Below, piece after piece: positions 7,969 through 16,277 of a stretch of DNA of 36,513 nucleotides. Both the position numbers and the translations under genes were made by a program. The notes beneath the pieces were generated by a model, which was given only the letters and a program-made list of their open reading frames with translations, was not told the origin of the DNA and did no database searches. The stretch spans positions 1-36,513 of IMG/VR virus record IMGVR_UViG_3300010885_037016, one strand, 5' to 3'. The number at the start of each line of letters is the position of its first letter. Positions within the stretch are counted from its first letter, which is position 1. Origin of the DNA: a virus.

Positions 7969-9080
7969 TATGTATTCTCTTTCTTTTTGGCATGTTCTAA
8001 GTAAGCTAACGGACCTTTGCTATCCGGAGGGAGATCATCAGGTTCATGATCTTGTTTGTGTGCTCGAATAGTTGCTAAAAATTTATCTAATATTGAAGCA
8101 CCACTGTCGCTGCTACCGTTGCCAAGAGAGGAAACCACATCAGCAGGGATGACAAATTCTCCAGTAGCCAACATTGCAGGAACGCTATCGCTTGTGCCAT
8201 CGCCCTCTCCTTGAACATATCTGTGTTTAATTCCACCTTCGCTAAAAAACTCAGGGTGATGAGATCCTTCTTCACCTTCTGCGTATCCACCTTCAGCAAA
8301 TGTAGGTGCGGCTACGTTTACATTGGCAGGAGTCAATGCACCAAAAGTTGGGTTTAACATGCCTAGAGAAGGCGTAGATCCTCCTCCTAAAATATTTGCG
8401 GTTAAGTTTGTTATGTTTCCCGTACCAATCGAAGGGCTTATTCCTGTACCTCCACCTGTACCTCCACCTGTACCTGTACCTGTACCTGTACCTGTACCTG
8501 TGCCAGTCCCCGGTTTAGGTAATCCGCCTGTACCAGTTCCGGGTTTAGGAGTTCCACCTGTACCTGTTCCCGGTTTAGGAGTTCCACCTGTACCTGTTCC
8601 CGGTTTAGGAGTTCCACCTGTACCGCCACCACCGTTACCTAGTTGATTTGGGCCGCCGTTAGATTCATTAATACCTGGCGCAAAGTTATTACCTAAAAGG
8701 TTAGAGCCTCCATTACTCATATTGATACCTGGCGCAAAGTTATTACCTAAAAGGTTAGAGCCGCCATTACTCATATTGATACCTGGCGCAAAGTTATTAC
8801 CTAAAAGGTTAGAGCCGCCATTACTCATATTGATACCTGGCGCAAAGTTATTACCTAAAAGGTTAGAGCCGCCAAAAGATTCATTGATCCCAGGTGCAAA
8901 GTTATTACCTAAAAGGTTAGAGCCACCAAAAGATTCATTGATCCCAGGCGCAAAGTTACCACCAAGCAAGTTGCTACCAAGGAAGTTAGCACCACTGCCT
9001 AGCAAAAAGTTAGCTCCGGGCAAAATTTGGCCCATGATATAACCTTGTAAAAAATTACCGCCAGGTATAAAATCACTCAT
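7968..9080 (-). CDS. Repeat-rich virion protein with conserved GTSDSVPA/GEFVIPADV tail domain
   Basis: The N-terminal part (35-142) is six near-identical 18-residue repeats of the form GSNLLGNNFAPGINxSxG, preceded by related ANFL motifs. Next come four 10-residue GTGGTPKPGT units and a Gly-Thr dipeptide run. The C-terminal 90 residues hold the recognisable phage block GEGDGTSDSVPAMLATGEF (about 291-309) followed by VIPADVVSSLG, flanked by FAEGG and FSEGG motifs. Versions of this block occur in many phage tail and ejection proteins, probably as a folding or interaction module. The repeats resemble pentapeptide-type or low-complexity extended structure. The gene is coupled downstream to the 318-residue gene (TAATG) and starts two bases after the acetyltransferase stop. 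The biochemical role is unknown. Confidence 0.7.
   Translation of the reverse strand: MSDFIPGGNFLQGYIMGQILPGANFLLGSGANFLGSNLLGGNFAPGINESFGGSNLLGNNFAPGINESFGGSNLLGNNFAPGINMSNGGSNLLGNNFAPGINMSNGGSNLLGNNFAPGINMSNGGSNLLGNNFAPGINESNGGPNQLGNGGGGTGGTPKPGTGTGGTPKPGTGTGGTPKPGTGTGGLPKPGTGTGTGTGTGTGTGGGTGGGTGISPSIGTGNITNLTANILGGGSTPSLGMLNPTFGALTPANVNVAAPTFAEGGYAEGEEGSHHPEFFSEGGIKHRYVQGEGDGTSDSVPAMLATGEFVIPADVVSSLGNGSSDSGASILDKFLATIRAHKQDHEPDDLPPDSKGPLAYLEHAKKKENT
8440..8625 (-). repeat. Low-complexity repeats: 30-bp GTGGTPKPGT units and a 6-bp Gly-Thr run
   Basis: Four copies of a 30-bp unit encode GTGGTPKPGT-type residues (one with Leu for Thr). Next to it a CCTGTA-type hexamer (plus strand) repeats and encodes Gly-Thr dipeptides. 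Extended, flexible linker DNA; slippage would add or remove whole residue pairs. Confidence 0.9.
8655..8978 (-). repeat. Six tandem 54-bp repeats in the 370-residue gene
   Basis: Period 54 bp, encoding GSNLLGNNFAPGINMSNG and variants (ESFG or ESNG endings). The central three copies are nearly identical in DNA; outer copies differ by a few codons. The frame is kept throughout, so copy number can change without disrupting the gene. Confidence 0.95.
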
Positions 9081-9082
9081 GT

Positions 9083-9535
9083 TTAATCCAGTACTATCGA
9101 ATATATTTTTTCAAAATGTGAGGCGCCAAGTCGTTCTAGTATTTTACCAAAATCATGATGGGGTTTGATGCCAATCAAAATTCGTTTAACATTGCGCTTT
9201 TTAATTTGGTCAATTGACCATTTTATTAGTTTATATCCCAGTAACCCTTTTCGGTATTCTGGCAATACGTAAATCATGGTAGATGATGCGGTGATGCTAT
9301 TTTTGTAATGCATTGGATTAGTTAAAATCCAAGTGGTATATCCAATTAACCTACCATCATCTCTTACAGTAAATGTTTCTAATCGATTATTGGATTCTAA
9401 AATTAAATGTGCTTTAAAATTAATATCAAGCGGTATAATATCTAATCGATCTGATGATTCTTCCGAATGCTTTTTAAATAACTCTTGAGCTTCATTTATT
9501 AGAACCCTATAGGATTCTTTTTGGTAGGTTATCAT
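9083..9535 (-). CDS. GNAT-family N-acetyltransferase-like protein
   Basis: A 150-residue protein with GNAT architecture: a strand reading GRLIGYTTW (61-69), then the acetyl-CoA pyrophosphate-binding motif A region STMIYVLPEYRKGLLGYKLI (85-104), and a C-terminal part ending FGKILERLGASHFEKIYSIV, as in GNAT motif B (F-x-x-x-LGA-x-x-x-x). These enzymes transfer acetyl groups from acetyl-CoA to amines; the substrate here is unknown. It stands at the head of the ejection-protein unit. The conserved motif TGCATTAGTATAC lies directly before the ATG, leaving no visible ribosome binding site, so translation may be leaderless. GNAT genes amid structural genes recur in short-tailed phages and may modify virion or host proteins. 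Confidence 0.85.
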   Translation of the reverse strand: MITYQKESYRVLINEAQELFKKHSEESSDRLDIIPLDINFKAHLILESNNRLETFTVRDDGRLIGYTTWILTNPMHYKNSITASSTMIYVLPEYRKGLLGYKLIKWSIDQIKKRNVKRILIGIKPHHDFGKILERLGASHFEKIYSIVLD

Positions 9536-9539
9536 CTAA

Positions 9540-9552
9540 GTATACTAATGCA
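9540..9552 (-). promoter_or_regulatory. Conserved motif TGCATTAGTATAC, candidate late promoter (copy 3)
   Basis: In the 37-base gap between the 86-residue gene and the acetyltransferase, on the minus strand, ending four bases before the ATG. If it is a promoter, transcription would begin at or just inside the start codon, giving a leaderless message. A second GTATAC lies at 9564-9569. There is no clear terminator in this gap, so the promoter would add to read-through. Confidence 0.55.
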
Positions 9553-9572
9553 TAAAAACTACAGTATACGCC

Positions 9573-9833
9573 CTATTTATTAGGCTGTCCATTGATCAAT
9601 AGGATAAATTCTTTAGCCCAATCTTGCCAATTTTCAAACCCCTCTGGGTCTGGAATATTGTACTGAACAAACGAAGGTATTTGAGATACGTTTTTAGCAG
9701 TAATTGCCCAATCGTCTTCTGAAGAAATTGGTATGGGTTCTTGACCATAATACATAATCAAATTACCATTGAAAGCTTGCCAATCCGTATTTTCTACGCT
9801 AAACGGAAATACCCGTTGAAATAAATTAGTCAT
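9573..9833 (-). CDS. Hypothetical 86-residue protein following the nozzle-like gene
   Basis: A small acidic protein containing several aromatic residues (SVENTDWQAFNGNLIMYYGQ; FENWQDWAKEFILLING). It has no signal peptide or membrane span. Its ATG overlaps the stop of the 866-residue tail gene as TAATG, so it is almost certainly co-translated with it. It ends 37 bases before the acetyltransferase start, and the conserved promoter-like motif lies in that gap. Co-translation with a tail protein suggests a small virion component or assembly factor, but no family is recognised. Confidence 0.7.
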   Translation of the reverse strand: MTNLFQRVFPFSVENTDWQAFNGNLIMYYGQEPIPISSEDDWAITAKNVSQIPSFVQYNIPDPEGFENWQDWAKEFILLINGQPNK

Positions 9834-12433
9834 TACGGACGTTCGTCCCCAAGCTCGACGGTAATTAAAATACGGCCCATTTCATAGTTACCGTTAACTT
9901 CGTTTGATATAAAGGTTAAATCCATTTCTCGATACTCAACACGTAAATCAATTTTTTCTGTGTTTGAGTTAAAAGTAAATGGACCCGATATTTCACTAGT
10001 GCTTTGAGCAAACTTACGTCCTTGAATAGTAAGTGACATATCTCCGCTAATTACAAAATCTGGCTCAAGGCGACGTAAATGCATGCGTCTATTGACCGCT
10101 GGAGATGAGTCATTGGAAGGTGTGCCACCAACCCATGAAATATCACAAGTGGTAAAGCTGGAATAAATCGCCTCTTCTGTTTTTGTAGTAATCTTATTTA
10201 ATCCAGTTTCATGTTGCCAAATGCCATATCCTCCGGTCACTCCAAAAATTGGAGTGCCGTCAGCTGGAGGCCCTGGAAAAGGAGTAACTAAAGTGATTTG
10301 AGATGTTCCGGCGCCTGAAGGAATAATAGAAACCGTCGGCGCCCCTGTGGTAGACCCGCTGGTATTAATAGCAGAACCACCAACGGTGGCTGAAATATTG
10401 GATGTAGACCCCGAAGAGTTAATTACATAATATGTTGTTGCCGGATTAATTCCTGTAGGCAAAACACCTGCAGGTGTTATAAAATGATTGCCTGATTGGG
10501 TACCACTGGCAATAATTGCAGAACCACTTAAAGTTGCTGAAATATTAGAAGAGGTCGATGTTGTATTAATTATATAATATGTAGTTCCTGCAGTAATTCC
10601 TGTAGGTAACGCCCCATTGGTTGAAAATTTAATAGCCGTTCCGTTTGCCGGATTAGTTCCAAAGGCGTAATTAATAACCGCAGGGTTTCCACTAATAACA
10701 GTAATTGATACAGACTGCGTTGAGAAAATTACAGGGGTCCCATTGGTTGGAGCAACGCCAGAAGAGTATGTAATGACTGCCGGAGACGCCACAGAGATAG
10801 AAACATTCTCTACAAGATTAAAGATATATGATACTGAATTTATTTGGTATTTAGTTGATGTGGGTATTGTGGACAAAGTAATATAGCTGCCTGGTATAAT
10901 GGCTGTTGACACATCACCGGGAAGGTAAAATGTTGAACTGGTTGTTGCCGGTTCCCCTGAAGGAGCTGCAACGGTGTTATACCCTTCGGTAAACAACACA
11001 TCATAATCCCACCCAGCCCAAATTGGTGTAGGAAAAACTTCGGTAGTAAATCCACTTGAACGACGAGCTCCATCTGCTTGACCGGCATCATACCAAATCT
11101 TATCTTTTACGTTATAGATAATTGCATCGGTACACTCTGTGGATCCACCCCGTGGGTAGAAAAACCAAACCTCATTGTATCTTGGAACTTTAGTGGCCCA
11201 AACTTTTTGACGTTGTTGATAGTTAAGATTATCAAATAACCAATTTACATTTTTGTCATTTGGCAATACTGTTACGTATCCATTGTATACATAAAACCGG
11301 TCAACACCCATCCAGTAATATACACCATCCATTTCAACAACAGCACTAGACGACATAATAGAAATTTCACTTGAAACAATATCGTATTGCCAGTAAGTTG
11401 TCCCGTTGTTAATAAATGAGACACGAATTAAACTGTCTGTTGCCCAAAATAATCCGGAAGGTGACGCGGTACCGCCACGAACTGGCATACCTTTAACAAT
11501 TTTACCGGAGGCCACGTTGACTTGGTTAGCCAATGGGCCGTTCCAGTCTGTCAATTGTTGGTCAGCATAGATTGAACTAACGTTGTTATTGGCAATAAAT
11601 CCATTGGACCCATACACAAAGATAAATGGGTGAAGTACACAAACGCCGCCATCAACAGTGATTGGTCGATATGTGGGGTGAGATCCCCCGGTATCCGCTA
11701 AACCTGTAAACGTCCAGGTTTCATTGCTTGACGGTGCTGTAGATCCTATATACACTTGACTTTTAAGACCGTTATCAATATTAGATAAATTTAATCCAGG
11801 GTGAATAAGTAAGTTAAGTGTCGAGCCAACGGCAGAGTATTGAAAGTTAAATTGCCATAATAGGTTAGGATTTGGTTGAAAATACGTATCGGCTATCCAA
11901 ACATTTGTAGGGGTACCAACGATTGTTTCAAGCACAGTTACTGTAAGCGTGCCAGTGGCGTATACCGCAGTTGAGACGGTATAAATTACTGGGGTTGTTT
12001 GATTAAATATTATTTTAGTAGTTGCAGGAAACGCTGATGAAATATCTGTAGCACTTGTTATGGTAAATACATGTGGTAGAGATACAGACGCTACAGCAAA
12101 TTTAGAATACCCAGGAAGCATTATTCCTTGATACGGGCCGGATCCTACCCCAAGGGTTTGACCTGTAACAAAAATATCTAAGTTTTTGTTGTTACCGGCA
12201 AATACATAGTTAACTCCATTGTAGGAGTTCATAATCATACCACGAACGAGGCCATTAAATGTAGAGAAAATTTGTTGGTACCCACCTATCTTTTTAGGTA
12301 CCCCACGTTGGAACCTGCACCAAACCCCGTCACTACATTCTCGCGATTCAAAGGCAGTCCCGTCACGTTTGATTCCAGCTTCTAAGCCTAACGTGTAAAT
12401 TTCATTATATTGAGATTGTTGATCTTGAGCCAT
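9833..12433 (-). CDS. Tail nozzle / packaged-DNA-stabilisation-like protein, 866 residues
   Basis: The N-terminus carries a pattern familiar from phage proteins that close the portal channel: GLEAGIKRDGTAFESRECSD (17-36), then WCRFQRGVPKKIGGYQQI (38-55). These are beta-propeller-like tail hub proteins comparable in position to T7 gp12 or P22 gp10. The body is beta-rich with Trp/Tyr-dense segments (WATKVPRYNEVWFFYPRGG; DISWVGGTP). An insertion at about 545-700 consists of Ser/Thr/Gly-rich repeats, two of which read LPTGI-x-TTYYxIN followed by NISAT; such repeats are frequent in phage fibres and unusual inside a nozzle. The last 120 residues return to a conserved-looking domain (MHLRRLEPDFVISGDMSLTI). 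It is directly adjacent to the 419-residue gene. Role by motif and gene order; the homology is not tested. Confidence 0.75.
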   Translation of the reverse strand: MAQDQQSQYNEIYTLGLEAGIKRDGTAFESRECSDGVWCRFQRGVPKKIGGYQQIFSTFNGLVRGMIMNSYNGVNYVFAGNNKNLDIFVTGQTLGVGSGPYQGIMLPGYSKFAVASVSLPHVFTITSATDISSAFPATTKIIFNQTTPVIYTVSTAVYATGTLTVTVLETIVGTPTNVWIADTYFQPNPNLLWQFNFQYSAVGSTLNLLIHPGLNLSNIDNGLKSQVYIGSTAPSSNETWTFTGLADTGGSHPTYRPITVDGGVCVLHPFIFVYGSNGFIANNNVSSIYADQQLTDWNGPLANQVNVASGKIVKGMPVRGGTASPSGLFWATDSLIRVSFINNGTTYWQYDIVSSEISIMSSSAVVEMDGVYYWMGVDRFYVYNGYVTVLPNDKNVNWLFDNLNYQQRQKVWATKVPRYNEVWFFYPRGGSTECTDAIIYNVKDKIWYDAGQADGARRSSGFTTEVFPTPIWAGWDYDVLFTEGYNTVAAPSGEPATTSSTFYLPGDVSTAIIPGSYITLSTIPTSTKYQINSVSYIFNLVENVSISVASPAVITYSSGVAPTNGTPVIFSTQSVSITVISGNPAVINYAFGTNPANGTAIKFSTNGALPTGITAGTTYYIINTTSTSSNISATLSGSAIIASGTQSGNHFITPAGVLPTGINPATTYYVINSSGSTSNISATVGGSAINTSGSTTGAPTVSIIPSGAGTSQITLVTPFPGPPADGTPIFGVTGGYGIWQHETGLNKITTKTEEAIYSSFTTCDISWVGGTPSNDSSPAVNRRMHLRRLEPDFVISGDMSLTIQGRKFAQSTSEISGPFTFNSNTEKIDLRVEYREMDLTFISNEVNGNYEMGRILITVELGDERP

Positions 12434-13693
12434 TTAAAACGTACCGCCAGCAATTAACCCCGCCGTAAATGTTGCCGGAGTTGATACTTGAGGTGATAAA
12501 GTATTAGTATTGTCAATGTTGATCATACGGATACCGTTTGCTGTTAGTCCCAAAGCGTGAGACCCAATGAGATACATACCGGTTGTAATATCATTTAAAA
12601 AAGAAAACGATGGCAATGATGCTGATCCATTTGATGCATAGAAAAGATTAGTTGTGGTTTGAGAAATAACATATAGCGCTCCACCACTTGCAACAACTAC
12701 AGCCACTTGACCACCTGTTAATGTTACGGATGCTGAGGTACCAGAAATTGTAAATGAAATGGTATACGCCGTGGTTGTTGTGTCATTAATAAGAGCATAT
12801 AGTTGAGTAACGTTTGGTAAAGTTACTGTTAAGTTAGTTGTTCTTGTACCAGACAAAGCAACGTAGTTTTGAATATTAGGTGCAAAAGATACTAAGTTTA
12901 AACTACTTCCAATAACGCTATCTACGTCATAAGTAGCAGCAGACAACGTTGGATTTACTTCAGCAGCAAAACCTAAAGTAAAAAAGTTTCCTGTTGACTT
13001 TTGAAAATAAATAAACCCAGAATTATTAGGGTTAATTGCAATTGATCCCAATGTATTAATTGTAGAGGGATTTACTGGAGTAATATTTAAAACGCCAGAT
13101 CCCCCGTTGCGGAATCCAACCCACCATCCATCGGTTAATGTTGCCGGATTAGGTAAGTTGATAGTTCCCGTTCCGCCGGTCCACACATAACTGGCAGCTC
13201 TACTTGTGTCTGTTAAAGTTGGGGTTGTTGATATAGAAACAATATTGGCAGTAACCGCTAACTTACCTACTAAAGTAGTTAGTCCGGCGCCTTGAAGAGA
13301 TGCAGCATCTGCCGACGATGTTCCTGCCCCAAAGGTAACATTTTGCCATGTTCCGGCTTGTGATGTATTGTCAGATAAATAGAAGTATATAGAAATACCT
13401 GGGTTGACTGTAACACTTGAGCCACCGGCATAGTTAACAACTGAAAATGGTACAGATCCTAAATTTCTAAATAGAATATCGGTGCCAACGGAACCTAGAT
13501 CTGCTTCCGGTAAAGATATTTGAAGTAGTGTTGTTAGGGGAGTGCAGTCCATAATACGAGCTGCAGGAACCTGCGTTGGGTTTACAACGGCAGGCCAATA
13601 TAGTTGAGTATTAGTATTAAAGCTTAAAGCATAATACGAAACATCCGTTGGATCAACGATACTACCAGTAAATGGGGAGGTAAAAGTTGGCAT
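12434..13693 (-). CDS. Putative virion structural protein, 419 residues
   Basis: A beta-rich protein poor in charged residues, beginning MPTFTSPFTGSIVDPTDVSY and containing motifs such as LPNPATLTDGWWVGFRNGG and INPNNSGFIYFQKSTGNFF that recur in phage virion and fibre proteins. The C-terminal part (GSASLPSFSFLNDITTGMYL, then SHALGLTANGIRMINID) resembles a common fibre motif in which displayed features are listed. It lies between an adaptor-type gene and the nozzle-like gene with almost no spacing (three bases upstream, none downstream). A tail-appendage or fibre-anchor role is plausible from this position. No enzyme motif is seen. Confidence 0.65.
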   Translation of the reverse strand: MPTFTSPFTGSIVDPTDVSYYALSFNTNTQLYWPAVVNPTQVPAARIMDCTPLTTLLQISLPEADLGSVGTDILFRNLGSVPFSVVNYAGGSSVTVNPGISIYFYLSDNTSQAGTWQNVTFGAGTSSADAASLQGAGLTTLVGKLAVTANIVSISTTPTLTDTSRAASYVWTGGTGTINLPNPATLTDGWWVGFRNGGSGVLNITPVNPSTINTLGSIAINPNNSGFIYFQKSTGNFFTLGFAAEVNPTLSAATYDVDSVIGSSLNLVSFAPNIQNYVALSGTRTTNLTVTLPNVTQLYALINDTTTTAYTISFTISGTSASVTLTGGQVAVVVASGGALYVISQTTTNLFYASNGSASLPSFSFLNDITTGMYLIGSHALGLTANGIRMINIDNTNTLSPQVSTPATFTAGLIAGGTF

Positions 13694-13696
13694 ATA

Positions 13697-14317
13697 TTAA
13701 GGTTCCTGAATCGTTGTGTTGCGATCGATGCGGCGAGAGCTGTCTTCTTTTTTAAGAGCACCTAAAGCATCATCGTAATATTGTTTCCACACAGGTAGTT
13801 TATCAAGGGCTTTTAAGTACCCTTGCGCTTGTAATAGTGTGCCAAAAAGCATTGCTTGAGGGCACTCGCGTGTGAATAAGTTTTGTTGATTGGTAGTATC
13901 TAGCGGTTGAATTTCGCTATAGTAAATAATCTCGACAGGATATGTAGCATCTGGATTAGGGGCAAACGCCCAATTATCATAATCATATTCTGCATAGTAT
14001 AGCGGTTGCCCTGCAGAAGACTCAGACTGATACATTGATACATAGTCTTGCGAGCGCATTAAAATGGGTTGACCATTGACTTTCATAGAAACCGTTTTGC
14101 GCCATCTTGCAGGTTTTTGTAGCACCACCTGATCGGCTGCTAATGTTGTTTCCACAACGGTTAACTGTAAATACGTTTTAAGCTCGGCAGCAATAGCAGA
14201 CTCTGCTAAACCAATTAAGCTAGGAATTTGAGCAATAAAATCTACGTCATTACGTTCCATGTAATTGATTACGTCTTGCACTAAATTATTATACGTTTGT
14301 TGATAAGCGCTAGTCAT
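13697..14317 (-). CDS. Head-tail adaptor protein (SU10-adaptor-like)
   Basis: A 206-residue helical protein with the pattern of phage adaptor proteins that sit under the portal: an N-terminal helix pair (NNLVQDVINYMERNDVDFIA, then PSLIGLAESAIAAELKTYLQ), a middle beta section with GQPLYYAEYDYDNWAFAPNP and YPVEIIYYSEIQPLDTTNQQ, and a final helical part containing CPQAMLFGTLLQAQGYL and WKQYYDDALGALKKE. This string of Pxxx(Y)Y-P-P-YY-L-N is well known in podovirus and siphovirus adaptors. It is four bases from the upstream 359-residue gene and three from the downstream gene. Confidence in the adaptor family is good; the assignment was made by eye. Confidence 0.8.
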   Translation of the reverse strand: MTSAYQQTYNNLVQDVINYMERNDVDFIAQIPSLIGLAESAIAAELKTYLQLTVVETTLAADQVVLQKPARWRKTVSMKVNGQPILMRSQDYVSMYQSESSAGQPLYYAEYDYDNWAFAPNPDATYPVEIIYYSEIQPLDTTNQQNLFTRECPQAMLFGTLLQAQGYLKALDKLPVWKQYYDDALGALKKEDSSRRIDRNTTIQEP

Positions 14318-14321
14318 AATG

Positions 14322-15401
14322 CTACCTTGTGTACGGTGCTATATTAGGTTGGAAGTAAATTGGTGATTTATCACGATCTTCTTCTTCAGCTTCTGTTCTT
14401 AATTCTTGCGCAATCTTTTCTAAATACACAACACGATTCATATCTATACCAGGTATTTGTAATGCTAACTTGTGTGACAACGCTGATTGAATATATGGTA
14501 CAAAACGATTTGGTAAATATAACTCGTTAGTTAAACTACCCACATCTTGAGGTTGTAGTTCCAAGATCATTTGAAACATTTGATAATTGGTGTTTGGTAC
14601 GGGCCACAAATACATCTCCGGATCAATCTGACGATTGAACCAATATTGCAATGCTCGTGTCCCTGGAAATTGCTTATTAGGTAGGCTAAAGTAATCAGTA
14701 CGATTTAATCGAGCCAATGGAATAACTTGTTGACTTTGAGCAAATTGAATTGCGCGAATAGAAAACACACTACTTAAACGATTTTTTAATCGATAGTAAA
14801 AATATGGTTGAGTGACTGTAAGTGTTGTGTAAGACCACTCTTGATCTGCTAATGTAACAGAATCCAATGATTGGATTGTTGTCCATGTGGTACCATCGTT
14901 ACTTACTTGTAGATCAAGTTCATAAGTTGTAGTGGCTGCGTTTGGAGAGTACGCATTAAAACCCACATAGAAGATACGGGTTTGTTGTTGAAATTGAGCC
15001 CCAAAATAGTTTTCGGACAATGTTGATGTAGCATACAAAGACAGATTAGCATTGGACGATTGATCAAACAATACCGGAGAATTAACATTATCGTATGGCA
15101 ATGCTGTAGCAATTTCCGGATTAACTGTATAAACCCAATTGGCTTCCAAAACATCAACTACATTGGTCGGCATTTTTATAAATTGTTGAAATGCTCGAGG
15201 CCCCAACACTTCAGTCTTTTGAAGCCAAATGTTAATGCCGCGATTGACTGAGTTTTGTAAAATGTAGAATAGTGCTTGTTTAGCTGCTTGAACATACTCA
15301 GGCGTAATCTCTTCTGCCTGTTTACCAGCATCACGATAGGCGTATGAAATCATTTGATCGACCGTTATTACGGTTTGATCATAGGTACCTGAGTATGCCA
15401 T
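14322..15401 (-). CDS. Putative adaptor / head-completion protein with inserted discoidin-like domain
   Basis: The ends look like an adaptor: an N-terminal helical segment (TVDQMISYAYRDAGKQAEEI, 13-32, then QALFYILQNSVNRGINIW, 42-59) and a C-terminal part with PGTRALQYWFNRQIDPEMYL, then LWPVPNT, and a final helical tail (ALSHKLALQIPGIDMNRVVY). Between them, at about 115-222, is a beta domain with LDLQVSNDGTTWTTIQSLDS and PYFYYRLKNRLSSVFSIRAI. This is the look of an F5/8 (discoidin)-type carbohydrate-binding fold, in which a strand reading VSNDGTTW is typical. Location between the K/G-rich protein and the adaptor supports a neck role; P22 gp4-like function is possible. The inserted domain would decorate the neck and may bind glycans (inference). 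Confidence 0.7.
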   Translation of the reverse strand: MAYSGTYDQTVITVDQMISYAYRDAGKQAEEITPEYVQAAKQALFYILQNSVNRGINIWLQKTEVLGPRAFQQFIKMPTNVVDVLEANWVYTVNPEIATALPYDNVNSPVLFDQSSNANLSLYATSTLSENYFGAQFQQQTRIFYVGFNAYSPNAATTTYELDLQVSNDGTTWTTIQSLDSVTLADQEWSYTTLTVTQPYFYYRLKNRLSSVFSIRAIQFAQSQQVIPLARLNRTDYFSLPNKQFPGTRALQYWFNRQIDPEMYLWPVPNTNYQMFQMILELQPQDVGSLTNELYLPNRFVPYIQSALSHKLALQIPGIDMNRVVYLEKIAQELRTEAEEEDRDKSPIYFQPNIAPYTR

Positions 15402-15403
15402 TT

Positions 15404-16228
15404 TTAACGATCCGTAAAGTTACGGTTACTGTTTTGGAATTGTCTAGATTGTAATAACTTTTGGATATCTTGAGGTGACATTCCAGGTTTGGCATTTGGG
15501 TTTTGATTACGGAAGTTTTGGTATGCGTTAAATGGTTGAGCGGTACCAGGAGTTTCTTGTTGAGGCATTTGGCCTCCAACAACAGGGGCTCCTTGCATTC
15601 CGCCACCAACTACAGGGTTATCTACAGGCAAAGGGTTAGTTCCCATGACTGGAGGATTGGCTCCTTGCAATTGTGCGCCCCTAGCTGCCATCATTAATTG
15701 TGCCGCGATTGATGGAGGGATTGGGCCTTGTGATCCAATTCCACCTGCGCCAGTTGTTCCACCGGTAGCAAACTTTTTAACATCTTTAGATTTTACAGCT
15801 GCTTTGTTAGGAGCGTCAGCTTTTTTGTCACCTGTAGGTTTTACTTTTTTAATAAAGTCTTTTTCGCCCGCTGGTTTGCCTTTTTCTTTTTCTACATCGC
15901 TACCTTTTAGGTTAGGGCGTTTTGTAGCTTCGCTAGGAGCTTTAGCCACTCCGCCAGCTTTGTACTTAGATACTGTACCGGTTGCTTTTTTAGCACGGCC
16001 ACCAGATTTAAGTTTTAATTCTGTCTTTTCTTCTTTGTCTTCTTTTTTAGCAAACTTGCCTAATTCTTTTTTAATCAATACTTTGTCTTGGGCTGCATCG
16101 TCATGAACCTTGCCGCCTTCTTTATACTTACCACCTTTGCTCATACCACCTGAGCACATTTTTTCTTCTACTGCTTTAGACACGCTGCCGCCTGTCTTCA
16201 TTTTTATCATTGCTTTAAAGCCGTCCAT
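15404..16228 (-). CDS. Lys/Gly-rich basic virion-type protein, 274 residues
   Basis: Two-part protein. The first about 150 residues are highly basic, with Gly-Gly motifs spaced through them (KMKTGGSVSK, MSKGGKYKEGGKVHDD, LKLKSGGRAKKATG, YKAGGVAK, KKFATGG). The rest is Pro/Gly/Gln-rich (PPVMGTNPLPVDNPVVGGG; GMSPQDIQKLLQSRQFQ). No enzyme motif is seen. The basic, flexible N-terminus could bind packaged DNA; the same xGG motifs appear in the ejection-type proteins. It is first in its unit, about 47 bases after a conserved promoter-like motif, with GAGGAT as ribosome binding site before the ATG. Similar K/G-rich proteins occur in uncultured phage genomes without known function. A two-base gap separates it from the next gene. 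Confidence 0.7.
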   Translation of the reverse strand: MDGFKAMIKMKTGGSVSKAVEEKMCSGGMSKGGKYKEGGKVHDDAAQDKVLIKKELGKFAKKEDKEEKTELKLKSGGRAKKATGTVSKYKAGGVAKAPSEATKRPNLKGSDVEKEKGKPAGEKDFIKKVKPTGDKKADAPNKAAVKSKDVKKFATGGTTGAGGIGSQGPIPPSIAAQLMMAARGAQLQGANPPVMGTNPLPVDNPVVGGGMQGAPVVGGQMPQQETPGTAQPFNAYQNFRNQNPNAKPGMSPQDIQKLLQSRQFQNSNRNFTDR

Positions 16229-16277
16229 AATCTTATCCTCGAGGTTAATTGATAAATGGGCTGATCAGGCCCCTTAA

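Noticed and set aside
8323-8646. Plus-strand open frame rich in Pro and Val opposite the 370-residue gene
   Set aside because: It is the mirror of the Gly-Thr and GTPKP repeats; repetitive DNA leaves several frames open. No ribosome binding site and no independent motif.
8440-8978. Possible CRISPR array (regular short repeats)
   Set aside because: Repeats are in frame inside one coding gene, with no unique spacers between copies.
15645-16106. Plus-strand 153-residue open frame opposite the K/G-rich protein
   Set aside because: Shadow of the Lys/Gly codons; no start signal, and the minus frame has an RBS and an operon position.
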